A DNA stretch of 64,000 bases from Bacteroides nordii WAL 11050 = JCM 12987 (GCA_000613465.1 BAJA01000031.1:1-64000), one strand, 5' to 3'. Counted from the first letter of the stretch, positions 47,604 to 57,111 are shown. Made by a program: numbers and translations. Notes: generated by a model not told the origin, from the sequence alone.

Positions 47604-50600
47604 ATGATAAAGTTACCTATTAAAATAGTTCAACTTTTATGGAGTTGTGGAAATAACAAAGTCGAACATCTGAACGGATATGATAAAGAGCTTAGTAAAG
47701 CTACATTTGATATTGTTTCCACATCACCCTTTGTTATACAGACAGATAGCGTCAGCATCCTTCTAACGAGAGATGAGAATGACCCTAATATTGAAAATTA
47801 TCAATATGCTGTACTAACAAACAAAAAACCTCGTAAAAGTGAATTTCTAAAAGGGAATATTTTGTCAATCAGATGGATAAAACATCCAACGTTCACAACT
47901 TTGCATCCAAATGAAATAGCGGCTTCATGGAAAGGAAGATTTCTTTACAAAAAGGAAGATATTCCAAATTCTATCTTTGGGCTTCGAGCTCCGCAACTTG
48001 GAGCTATATATGCTTTTATGTCTAAGGCTCAAATTCACCATGGCAGAAATATAATAGTAATGCCAACCGGAACAGGAAAGACAGAAACAATGCTAAGTAT
48101 TCTCATTGCGAATCAATGTTCCAAAGTACTCATAACTGTTCCATCTGATGCATTGAGAGACCAATTGGCAAATAAATTTATCACATTAGGAATACTTCCA
48201 AAGTATGAGATAGTTGCTAGCGATTGCATCTATCCTAATGTGGGAATTGTCAAAGAAGGCATGGATTATAATGGATGGCATTCTTTAATCGAAAAATCTA
48301 ATGTTATAATTACAACCATGCCACTTATTACAAATAGTGAATCAACGATCATAGATTTATTACGGGCAAATATAAGCCATCTATTCATTGATGAAGCACA
48401 TCATTCTGAAGCTAAAACATGGAGCGAATTTATTGATTCTTTCGATGACGAGAAAGTCACACTATTTACTGCTACCCCATTCAGAAATGATAGTCGAAGA
48501 TTAAGAGGAGATTTTATTTACAATTTTTCTTTAAAAGATGCGCAGTCACAAGGATATTATAAGCCAATAAAATTTATTCCGATAAGGGAGTATGATCTGA
48601 TTCAAGCAGATAGACATATTGCAGAAGTGGCGGTCAATCAACTTCGTTCTGACATAGAGAACGGATACGATCATATTCTTATGGCTCGATGTAGTACAAA
48701 ACAAAGAGCCAAGGAAGTAATGGAAATTTATCAGCAATACTCTGATTTGAATCCAGTGGTAGTATTTAGTTCAATGCCTAATCAAAAATCAATTCTAAAC
48801 GGCATAAAAGATAAAAAGCACAAAATTATTGTTTGTGTTAATATGCTGGGAGAAGGATTTGATATGCCAGAATTAAAAATTGCAGCAATTCACGATGCCA
48901 AACAGAGTTTGCCAATTACATTACAATTTATAGGTCGATTTACACGTACCTCATATGACTCCAATCTTGGAAATGCAAGTTTTATTACGAATATAGCTTA
49001 TCCTCCTATATTGGAAGAACTTGAAGAATTATATGCAAAAGATGCAGATTGGAATAGCTTGTTGCCACTTCTAAATGATGGGACTACTGAACAAGAAAAA
49101 GATTTTAATCAATTCATTCAATCATTTGGAAATTTAGAATTATCAAAAATTCCATTTCAGGGTATAAATATTCCATTAAGTGCCACAATTTATAGAACTT
49201 CTAACACATGGAATCCGAAAGCATGGGAAGATATACTATCTCCTGAAATTTATGACTATCGGTTTGGAAGTAGTACTGCAGAGGGGGACACATTAGTTGT
49301 AATTGGTGGAAGCATTGAAAATGTTGATTGGGGTAACGTTGAATGTGTACAGAATTTGCTATGGAATATCCTTGTCATTCACAGATATTGTACGCCCAAT
49401 TATAACCATGCCTATGTCTACAGCACTTTGAGTGAGACTGACGAGATTGTTAAGGCTATTTTTGGAGAAGATGACACCAGTAAAATTTCAGGACATTGCG
49501 TATTTCGTGTCTTTCATGATGTAAGGCGTTTTGCTATTGCTAATTTTGGCGGCAGAAAAGCTCGTATAGGAAACGTTTCTTTTAAGTCCTATTATGGTAA
49601 AGATGTTCAAGAAGGCATTTCTATGACCGAACAAAAGCAATTAACGGCAAACAATTTATTCGGGAACGGCTATAGAAATGGTGAACGAACTAGTGTGGGA
49701 TGTTCTGTAAAAGGAAAAATTTGGAGTCACACAAGAGGTAATCTACTTGAATATACGAAATGGGCTAGAATGATTGGAAAATTAGTCGAAGATGAAAGTA
49801 TTGATCCAAATTATTTTATAAAAAATACTTTAAGAGTTTGTACAATCTCTGAATTACCTCAAATTGCGCCTATTGCAATTGACTGGGATCCAGAACTATA
49901 TAGGGATTATCCAGAGCATGGCATTTACTTAACACATAATGCTATTGACTATCAATTATGGTATGCTACTATCGAATTGGCAAGTTGTGAAATAAAAAAT
50001 ACAATCACATTTAATATCCTTATAGAGGATTCTAAATTCACTTACATGATTGAATACTACGAAAGGGATAATCACAAAACATATCATGTTAAGCAAGTAA
50101 GTGGAGATAAGCTAAAAATGAGATATGGGACTCGTCTTTATAATGATATTTGCGATTATTTTAATAATAATGATGCAGTTCCTGTAATTTATTTTGCTGA
50201 TGGTTCGTGCCTTTATGCCAATAATTTAGTGGGTACAAATTCTGATATAGCCCCATTCCCACAAGAAAAATTAATAGGTATTGATTGGCTGATACTAAAA
50301 TTGAGAATGAATCACAACATGTAGTACCTTATGAAACAGATTCAATTCAATATTTCTTCTCTAAATATATTTGGGATCAATTTGACTTGATTTACGATGA
50401 TGACGGTAGTGGAGAAATTGCAGACTTGATTGGATTCAAAAATGAAGATAATGCAATACACATGCATCTATTTCATCTTAAATATGCACATGGCGGGAAA
50501 GTAAGTAATATGATATCTAATTTTTATGAAGTTTGTGGACAAGCTCAGAAATGTCTAAAATGGAATGATAGAGATAAAAGTCGCCAATTGTTCAATCGCC

Positions 50601-50851
50601 TTTTTGCGCGTAAAATAAAAAAATATCAAGGAAGAGAATGTTCAAGAATACTCAAAGGTTCCGAAGAAGAGCTCGAACAATTGAGTTCACAAATTAATTG
50701 GAAAAAAGATTTGATTATGCACATCAACATTGTTCAGCCAGGATTAAGCTGTTCAAATCCAAGTTCAGATATACTTAATCTATTAGGTTGTGTCGCCTCA
50801 TATATTAAAGATGTCTCGAATATTGATTTAAACGTATATTGCAATCAGTAA
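47604..50851 (+). CDS. SF2 helicase with C-terminal nuclease domain, frameshifted
   Basis: Restored, this is about 1082 residues. The helicase core has Walker A MPTGTGKTETML, motif II LFIDEAHHSEA, motif III FTATPFRND and motif VI FIGRFTRTSYD. The C-terminal 190 residues contain GSGEIADLIGF and HLFHLKYAHGG, which fit a PD-(D/E)XK nuclease. The frame breaks at 50287-50288: one G is missing in GIDW, and adding it gives GIDWADTKIENESQ with no interruption. The gene is more AT-rich than mod-res, which suggests a different origin. It follows the HerA gene by 14 bases and appears to be the last gene of the operon. Confidence 0.85.
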
Positions 50852-51055
50852 TTCGTGGATCTTATTTAACCCCACAAATATAATACTGCACCAACATTAA
50901 TGCTCGTGCAGCATTATTAAATCATTTTACATCAATTGGGAGGATGGCAATAGTTGTACAAATTTCAAAAATTGAGGAGAAGTACAAACCAAACAGCGAA
51001 ACAATAGATATAGTATCAAAATGGTCATAACTGTTACGATAAAAGACATATTATT

Positions 51056-51787
51056 ATGAACGGAGACTTTGCAGATATTCAATACGCACAAATCAGAGAA
51101 TACAAGTATGCTCAATGGTTTAAAGAGGTACAATACAACGGAAAAACACTTTCGGAATCAGAGCGTAAAGAATTTATTTCTGTCATAGATAGCACCATCG
51201 CCCAATACTCCGAGGGACTTCCGTTAATGACAAATATTCTAGAAGATACGAAAGAAAAACACGATGAATACCACAAAATAGACCGAATTGTTGTCTCCGT
51301 CTACCTATTTGTCCTTATTACAATGATTGACAGTATGGTAGCCGGGAAATACTTCATTCTTGCTGACCGCGACTATGACCGAAGGTTTATGCGCGGAAAA
51401 TTGTTTGTAATCCTTAATGAAGGCTTCAAAAAACTTTATGGTTTTAATGAGAAATCCCATAAGAAATCAGAATGGGACACACTTCTGCCCATAATGAAGT
51501 ACTTTCCGGAAGTAATCAATCGTCAATATCAGGAATTAACATATCTCCTCGAAAACCAATCACATACCTCTTCTTGGTGGAAAGATGAACGTAACTTTGA
51601 AACCCATCTTGACTCAGAGAATTTATATAAATCACGACAGGAAGAGATTGTTGAAAGCAAAGTTATGATGGATTCCCTAAAACTTTTTAATACGCTGATG
51701 GCTGTAAGCAATTTTCTAGGTAATGTTCACACTTGCCTTTTCAACTTCCTTGTTAGAAAATATCACAAAGGTGAATTGTCTGAATGA
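51056..51787 (+). CDS. Helical protein with a possible HEPN motif
   Basis: A 243-residue, mainly helical protein of unknown family. ERNFETHLD fits R-X4-H, a pattern of HEPN ribonucleases, and the surrounding WWKDERNFETHLDSENLY is highly charged. A hydrophobic stretch (VVSVYLFVLITMIDSMVAGK) may be a buried core helix rather than a membrane segment. It follows the helicase gene by about 200 bases that hold only a 28-codon frame (50943-51029). It may be an independent abortive-infection gene. Confidence 0.6.
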   Translation: MNGDFADIQYAQIREYKYAQWFKEVQYNGKTLSESERKEFISVIDSTIAQYSEGLPLMTNILEDTKEKHDEYHKIDRIVVSVYLFVLITMIDSMVAGKYFILADRDYDRRFMRGKLFVILNEGFKKLYGFNEKSHKKSEWDTLLPIMKYFPEVINRQYQELTYLLENQSHTSSWWKDERNFETHLDSENLYKSRQEEIVESKVMMDSLKLFNTLMAVSNFLGNVHTCLFNFLVRKYHKGELSE

Positions 51788-51832
51788 AACGTATTGCGGT
51801 CTTTTATAACATATTGTCAGCATATCATTTAA

Positions 51833-51949
51833 AACAAATACAATCCACTGAGTGCTTATGAATCTTTGATTCGCGATGGCTATCACTATGACAGAGTAGC
51901 TGCGACACGAATGCATTCCCCCCATCCGGACGAAAAATACTATACCTAA
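51833..51949 (+). pseudogene. Possible 38-codon gene remnant
   Basis: A reading frame preceded by an in-frame stop encodes NKYNPLSAYESLIRDGYHYD and continues through VAATRMHSPHPDEKYYT to a stop at 51947-51949. It has no start codon. The amino-acid composition looks coding, so it may be the tail of a deleted gene. I cannot name the family. Confidence 0.25.
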
Positions 51950-51980
51950 AATAATTATTCGCAGAGAGTTTTTCTATATG

Positions 51981-52580
51981 TTATTCATCATCTTCATCAA
52001 GATATGTCCAGTCTTTAGTAGCATATTCCTTTTCAAACTCCGCCAAATCTCCCTTAATGCGTTCTCGGAAGCTCTCTTCGCTATCATCGCCACTCATCAT
52101 CCAATCTACGCGAGTTGCATATATTTCTGCTATGCGCATTTGCCGATATGCCTCCTTCATTGCATTTATCGTCTCATCTGACAGTTCCAATACATCAGCA
52201 TCATCCGGATAACGATCATAACAACAATGATAGATTGAGTATAATACTGGAATTTGTTCACCATCAGGAGTATCAGACATATTATGCGTTGTTGACTGGA
52301 ATATTATGTCATCTGCGATAAAAAGGTCTGCATATTTTTGTTCTGCCTTGACGATAGTTTTATCTCTCAGGAGAAAAGATTCTGCATCTTCATAACTAGC
52401 AAACTTCATATAGCTGTTATAGTTATGGAATGAGCTAAAGCTATCTTTCTCATAAATTACCCAATAATCCATATGCTCTTTCTCTGGCTTTGGCTGTAAA
52501 GCTCTCGCAATATCACGCTCCATAGTATCTGCAATTTCACGTATTGCATATGTGCTCCTATCAAAATATCCTCCACTCAT
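51981..52580 (-). CDS. Acidic protein of the HipA operon, unknown function
   Basis: A 199-residue soluble protein starting MSGGYFDRSTYAIREIAD, with an acidic C-terminus (WTYLDEDDE). It starts 22 bases after the hipA stop on the same strand, with an AGGAG ribosome binding site, so it forms the third gene of the HipB-HipA operon. I do not recognise a family. A third component that tunes or is targeted by the HipA kinase is possible. Confidence 0.7.
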   Translation of the reverse strand: MSGGYFDRSTYAIREIADTMERDIARALQPKPEKEHMDYWVIYEKDSFSSFHNYNSYMKFASYEDAESFLLRDKTIVKAEQKYADLFIADDIIFQSTTHNMSDTPDGEQIPVLYSIYHCCYDRYPDDADVLELSDETINAMKEAYRQMRIAEIYATRVDWMMSGDDSEESFRERIKGDLAEFEKEYATKDWTYLDEDDE

Positions 52581-52602
52581 AGTTATTTTTCTCCTTATCA
52601 AA

Positions 52603-53865
52603 TTAAAGACTATCATATCGTTTATCCAACACTCCGGCAAACATATCCATCTCTCTCTTGGAAATACTCAATCGTGTTGCCAATTCGCACCATCCTTTTA
52701 CCGCTTCAATCACCTCCGAAATAATCTTTTTTGCCGTTTTTCGATTAAGCATATAATCTTCGCAAGCATCCAGCAAAATACTCAGTTCAGCCTTATTGGA
52801 GCCTGATGAGACAAGCAGACTCTGATACTCATTCAAAGTAGGATTCATATCGTATGCAGGAGAAAGCGTCCAACCTTTTGCCGTTAAAAGAAAACCATGA
52901 TTGCGGAAATGGTCATCGCTATTACCAATGCAGATATTGAAAGCTACACGGCGATAGAGTTCCTGCAGATTCTCTTCCACATTCGTACAGTTCTGGATTA
53001 TGAAATCGACTATATCCAGATAGCCGTGTCCTGTAGTTGCATTATCGCCGTCATTAAGTCCCAATAAGGTCATGGCAGAAGCAAAGTGAATTCGTTTTCT
53101 CTCTTGGGTTCTATCGAAGCGTTGAGAAAGCAAAATGTGATATTTCTCTCCCGCTGCCAGTATTTTGGTTTTCGCAGCATTAATACCGGCTTTTGCAGCA
53201 AGAAGATGACTGAAATGCTCCCAAAGCCCTGCATCGTAATCATCTTTGCGAGAAGGAAACTTGGCTATATAAAGCGTTTTATCCGTGTCTATCACACTGG
53301 CTTTAGGCCTTGCACCTCCCAATGAAGAACCGGGCTGCACGAGTTGTGCAACCCATTTCCTGTCAGGCAGGACATTCCCCTCTTCGCTTTTCTCAATTTC
53401 CGCACTGGCTGCAATCAACTCCCTTATATCCGTCAGAGGTGGGATTTTCAACGACTCACTTACATTTATAAATCCTCCGTCTTTTGATTCCTTAAAACGG
53501 AAAGCACCCATTCGGGAAAAGTCATCAATACCGGTCAAAAAGTCGAAAGAAGACAGTCTCCGTACCGGTCGTTTCTCTTCCATCGCAGCAATCTGTTCAC
53601 GTCGCAACAGCAGCGTTCGTCCCCAACGATCCGGCAAAGCATCCGAGAAACATCCGAATATATCTTTCTCTGGTTGCGTATATTGCTGTCCGGGATAATT
53701 ATTGAGGTCATCACTCAGGAACAAATCCCCGTGTTTCTTCAACCATTCATCGCTGAAGGTAAAGCAATAGCTGTCCGAGCCACGAAGAGATTCATAACCT
53801 AACTCGCCAATGAGTTCTGTCTCCTTGAGCCAATCAAAATCGGCATAAACATATAGCGTCTTCAT
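52603..53865 (-). CDS. hipA: HipA-type serine/threonine kinase
   Basis: A 420-residue full-length HipA-family kinase. The N-subdomain carries ALPDRWGRTLL; the glycine-rich loop region is PGSSLGGARPK; the catalytic loop is IGNSDDHFRNHG, followed by LSPAYDMNPT, the metal-binding aspartate motif. HipA of E. coli phosphorylates GltX and causes persistence, and it is restrained by HipB. Here hipB precedes it by 3 bases. The substrate in Bacteroides is unknown. Confidence 0.92.
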   Translation of the reverse strand: MKTLYVYADFDWLKETELIGELGYESLRGSDSYCFTFSDEWLKKHGDLFLSDDLNNYPGQQYTQPEKDIFGCFSDALPDRWGRTLLLRREQIAAMEEKRPVRRLSSFDFLTGIDDFSRMGAFRFKESKDGGFINVSESLKIPPLTDIRELIAASAEIEKSEEGNVLPDRKWVAQLVQPGSSLGGARPKASVIDTDKTLYIAKFPSRKDDYDAGLWEHFSHLLAAKAGINAAKTKILAAGEKYHILLSQRFDRTQERKRIHFASAMTLLGLNDGDNATTGHGYLDIVDFIIQNCTNVEENLQELYRRVAFNICIGNSDDHFRNHGFLLTAKGWTLSPAYDMNPTLNEYQSLLVSSGSNKAELSILLDACEDYMLNRKTAKKIISEVIEAVKGWCELATRLSISKREMDMFAGVLDKRYDSL

Positions 53866-53868
53866 CGT

Positions 53869-54189
53869 TTACTCCTTTTTTGAGGCACGTTCCCTTGTCT
53901 TCAGACTCAAATCCTGCAAGGCTTTTCCCAATTTATCTTCTTTGGCCAGCCACAGAATATCATCGTCAAGCTGTAAAGCATACAGTACACGCAAGTAGAT
54001 TCCGATTGCTACCGTCGGTGCGCCTTTCTCTATTCGGGACACAGTCAATGAAGAGCAGGTGGCACGTTCAGCCACCTGAGCCACACTCAGATTCCTGCGC
54101 AAGCGAGCCAGTTTAATCTGCTCTCCCACAACTGACATCTTCTGCTCCAATTTTCGGGGCAACTTAGTCCCCATTGTATTCTTTACCAT
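53869..54189 (-). CDS. hipB: HipB-like antitoxin/transcription regulator
   Basis: A 106-residue XRE-type HTH protein (GEQIKLARLRRNLSVAQVAE, TCSSLTVSRIEKGAPTVAIG). It heads the leftward operon with hipA and the acidic protein. As in other HipBA systems it should bind and inhibit HipA and repress the operon promoter. The first ATG at 54189 may be preceded by use of the one at 54174 (MGTKLPRK). Confidence 0.88.
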   Translation of the reverse strand: MVKNTMGTKLPRKLEQKMSVVGEQIKLARLRRNLSVAQVAERATCSSLTVSRIEKGAPTVAIGIYLRVLYALQLDDDILWLAKEDKLGKALQDLSLKTRERASKKE

Positions 54190-54334
54190 ATTAACTCATC
54201 ATATAATATGCAAAGATATTGCTTTTTATCTATTTAATGATATATTGCGGACAAAAAATCACAAGATTAAAAGACACATAATAAAAACTGAACCTATGCA
54301 ATTAATGCACAGATTCGGTTCCTTATCATTTAGC

Positions 54335-54610
54335 TCATTCCATTGATTCCCGAATAATCCGCCGAGTCTCTTTCTTATACTCCTTGCGATCATATTCAAA
54401 TCCCCTGCACATCCAACAGCTACACGGAGTACCTGTAGTTTTGTAAACTTGCGCCCATCTGTCTTTTGCCAATTCAAACCAACGAGGATGTTCATAATAG
54501 CTTCCATCCTCTCGAATGATGCAATGACCATAAGCAGCATAAAGAATCATGCGAGCCTCAAACACACGAGCCATCTGTTGGCGTTTCCAAAATTTGTTTC
54601 TTTTGTCCAT
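54335..54610 (-). CDS. Small cysteine-containing protein, unknown
   Basis: A 91-residue basic protein starting MDKRNKFWKRQQMARVFEAR. It ends with GTPCSCWMCRGFEYDRKEYK, in which CSCWMC could bind a metal. Its helices are strongly amphipathic and charged. Similar small proteins occur on Bacteroides accessory regions and may be widespread, but I know no function. It stands alone between the two HipA modules. Confidence 0.65.
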   Translation of the reverse strand: MDKRNKFWKRQQMARVFEARMILYAAYGHCIIREDGSYYEHPRWFELAKDRWAQVYKTTGTPCSCWMCRGFEYDRKEYKKETRRIIRESME

Positions 54611-54697
54611 CGTCTCTTTCTATTAAAGTTAGGATGAACAATGATGTTATTTGGGTGAGATTTAATATATCCATATAGCATTGTGTATTTTACCGTT

Positions 54698-55642
54698 TTA
54701 TAGTCTTTGTGCAAGCCTCGCAAGCCGTTCCTTCAACAATTCGTCATACCTTTCCTTTAATTCAGTGCAAAGGAAAGAGTTTTGAATGACGGTCTCAAAT
54801 TTCGGCAATAGTTTGATATACTTATTTATCAGTCGTTCTACAATCACATTCTCTATCCCCAACGTGGCTGCCGACCTAATAAAATCCTCTCTTTGAAGCT
54901 TTTTCTTCCGACCATTCAAAGTTAATGCTAACTCTTCGTCATCCTTGGGATTGATGATAACCGCATTTAGCAAATCATAAGCAGGGGTTAGACGTATCTT
55001 ATCAGCAGCTTCATACAAAGAGAAGTTTTTCAAGTGCATATCGTTATTCCCTGTCAGCCAAGAGAACAAGACCAACTCGAAGAAATTAGTGACATCCATT
55101 TTGGGCAAGGAAGAGTATTTCAATATAGTCTTGCCGATACGTTCATAACTACTTTTGTATTTATGTTCCGTTTGCCTTTCGGTCAGTTGACACATATCTT
55201 CCATCGCAATCTTCTCTCCGGTAGAAGTTCTGTCAATCCGGCGGGTAAGATAGCATAGCGTATCATCTGCCATCCGCATCAGCGTATGAGAAACTACCTC
55301 AATATGTGCCACCTCTGCAAGGTGCATGGTTAAATCCTCGACTTCAGGCATCATTTCATATTGCGAGGTCTGAGGCTTACAGATATAAGCGCCCCATAGA
55401 CCGACAATAGTCAATCGTTTGCTGCCCTCATGTTCCTTCAAATGCAAGGATAATTTTGGCTGAACACCGGTTAAAGAGGTTTGGTCTTGAATGATTTGCA
55501 GAGCAAGCTGGTCAAGTTGTTCTGTCGTATAATCAAGAATAGGCAATGTTGCTGTCCCGAAAAACTTCTTTATGCAAGCTGTGTGCATATCCTTTTCCCC
55601 CTTTAAGAGCGGGCGATAACAATATAAGCAATTATTACACAT
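54698..55642 (-). CDS. HipA-like kinase, separate C-terminal catalytic lobe
   Basis: A 314-residue protein with the kinase lobe of HipA: SLTGVQPKLSLHL (ATP-binding loop), FSWLTGNNDMHLKNFSLY (catalytic loop) and LTPAYDLLNAV (metal-binding). A Cys-rich N-terminus (CNNCLYCYRPL) precedes it. The HipA N-subdomain is encoded by the preceding gene, with an 8-base overlap at 55635-55642. Split HipS-HipT-like systems of this layout are known, and the kinase half then acts with the separate N-subdomain protein and HTH. Confidence 0.87.
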   Translation of the reverse strand: MCNNCLYCYRPLLKGEKDMHTACIKKFFGTATLPILDYTTEQLDQLALQIIQDQTSLTGVQPKLSLHLKEHEGSKRLTIVGLWGAYICKPQTSQYEMMPEVEDLTMHLAEVAHIEVVSHTLMRMADDTLCYLTRRIDRTSTGEKIAMEDMCQLTERQTEHKYKSSYERIGKTILKYSSLPKMDVTNFFELVLFSWLTGNNDMHLKNFSLYEAADKIRLTPAYDLLNAVIINPKDDEELALTLNGRKKKLQREDFIRSAATLGIENVIVERLINKYIKLLPKFETVIQNSFLCTELKERYDELLKERLARLAQRL

Positions 55643-55972
55643 GGCTTTCCTCCTTTTCTTCCATTGGAATGACGCTTACTGCTCCGATACAATCCTTGCA
55701 GCATGTCAGCAACAACGACATCCGGTCAAGAATGCTGATGTCTGTATTCCGCAATGCAACATCCAACAGCCATCCTTCAGGAATCAAACCGTCGAAAAAT
55801 GGGAATAGCGCAGGACTTGTATATGCTTCCTCCTGTAAAGGCAATGTCAGGCTAACAGCCTTTGCCGTTTCTGAAGAGAGATATTCCGGCAAATAGCGAA
55901 ACTCATATCCGGCATCGTTTTCTGTCAGAATACCAGCCAATTGGTCTTTGTAAAATATATGGCTTGTCTCAT
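55635..55972 (-). CDS. HipA N-terminal-subdomain protein (HipS-like), frameshifted
   Basis: Restored, this is 112 residues starting MRQAIYFYKDQLAGILTEND. It carries the HipA N-subdomain (PALFPFFDGLIPEGWLLDVAL). One base is missing in the A run at 55952-55955, which otherwise turns YFYKDQLAG into YFTKTNW and stops. The first base of the start overlaps a short upstream frame ending FQPNNQ. It is the middle gene of a three-gene HTH/HipS/HipT-like module. Confidence 0.8.
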
Positions 55973-56059
55973 TGATTATTAGGTTGAAATTTCTCTTCGT
56001 TCATTTACAATCACTCTCGCTTCGGCATAGTCAAAACAAGTTTTGCCTCTACTCTCGAC

Positions 56060-56272
56060 TTAACCGTTTATTTTTTGAGTGGCAACCATTTCATAATTGA
56101 AAAAGTCAAGAAGCTGATTTACCTTATCAAGGCGTAGCGTTTCCTTTCCTTGCTCAAGGTCTCGCACAAAACGCAATCCCACTCCCGACTTCAACGAAAG
56201 TTCTTCTTGCGTCAGATTATATTGCTTTCGCAACATTTTGACCGTAGTAGAAAGATTATTCATAGCATTCAA
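56060..56272 (-). CDS. HTH antitoxin of the split HipA module
   Basis: A 70-residue XRE HTH protein (LRKQYNLTQEELSLKSGVGL, RFVRDLEQGKETLRLDKVNQ). It is the first gene of the leftward module and is expected to repress it. The second Met (MNNLSTTV, 56263) is another possible start. The gap to the HipS-like gene is about 87 bases and contains only a short coding-like tail. Confidence 0.85.
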   Translation of the reverse strand: MNAMNNLSTTVKMLRKQYNLTQEELSLKSGVGLRFVRDLEQGKETLRLDKVNQLLDFFNYEMVATQKING

Positions 56273-57111
56273 TGTTTAAAATCCAAGATTTTACAATAAA
56301 GGCTGCACCTCGGAATAAATCAAACAAGTTTGATTCTTCACTCAGTTTGCATTTTATTTATACCTTTTCGGGTACAAAGATAACATAAATATTCAACATT
56401 ATATCAGTATGGGTATAATTTATTGTTTTATCTACGTGAATATATCAGATAAGGTATAAGTTACAGAGGTTTTGAGTTGCAAATTATGAAGGCTAAGACA
56501 AACATAACACAATGGTTATACACTTTTTCAAGCGAATTACAGCATAAATCACCGAAACCAACTTTACTTTATCCCCGTATTCATATATACGTGCATTAAA
56601 GTAAAACTAAAAGAGGGAGAAAAAGAGATGGCTTCTCCAAAACTGAGCCGAACCAGACCCTAACAGACTTTCTCTTTTGGCTGCTAAATAATCCGACACC
56701 ATAACCCAAAAGTACAGCAAGATTCGTCCCTTGCCAAGCCACAAAAGGCAACCCCAAAATCCGTTGAAGAATCCGTAAATCCATCTCTGATTTTGCAGCC
56801 CCAATCGGCGAAATTATCCCCGATATGCCTTATCTTTGTGAAGCGGAGGTTTCGGGGCGAAAGAGAACGATTTTCCCCATTTTCCCTCTGTTTTGAGGTG
56901 GGCAACGAAGAAAAGTGTTAAATCTGCGATTTTTGGCGAAAAAACAAGTAATTTTTTGAGCAGTCTATCTTTTAAGCTGTAAACCACTGATAATCAACTG
57001 GCATAATATGCTGCATCGGAAAGTAAGAGGTGATTACCAACAATTAGCATAGACTACTATTGATTAATATGACAGCTAAGAAACTAACTACATTATCACA
57101 TATCCCTTGTT
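56273..57111. other. Long noncoding region, likely right end of the element
   Basis: No gene is convincing in these 839 bases. The only longer frames are on the minus strand (56596-56905) and look like a repeated noncoding sequence that is often called as an open reading frame in Bacteroides (ADWGCKIRDGFTD-like). The region holds a copy of CAACTTTACTTTAT (56559-56572), also found at the candidate oriT, and the inner copy of the 13-base terminal inverted repeat (56910-56922). Confidence 0.55.

Larger units (their letters stand above)
29374..56922. mobile_element. Integrative mobilizable element carrying a defence island (approximate ends)
   Basis: Between mnmE and the chromosomal YdeI-like and SpoU genes lies a block with an integrase, Xis-like and RepA-like genes, MobC, a relaxase, restriction-modification genes and HipA-type modules. 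The ends are not proven. The limits given are the outer copies of an imperfect 13-base inverted repeat, TTTAACACTTTCC at 29374-29386 and its counterpart at 56910-56922. The element has no conjugation (tra) genes, so it would need a helper to transfer. Confidence 0.65.

Noticed and set aside
38179..50851. Classical DNA phosphorothioation (Dnd/Ssp) or BREX system
   Set aside because: No cysteine desulfurase (DndA), DndB or PAPS-reductase-like DndC is present, and no PglZ or BrxC-type proteins, so none of the named systems fits.
54259..54540. Alternative minus-strand protein overlapping the 91-residue gene
   Set aside because: It is out of frame with the gene at 54335-54610, which has a better start and composition.
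56596..56905. Small minus-strand proteins in the right-end region
   Set aside because: Three overlapping frames, no ribosome binding sites and low-complexity translation; a repeated noncoding sequence is a better reading.
29374..56922. Prophage
   Set aside because: No capsid, tail, portal, terminase or lysis genes are present; the backbone is mobilization-type.
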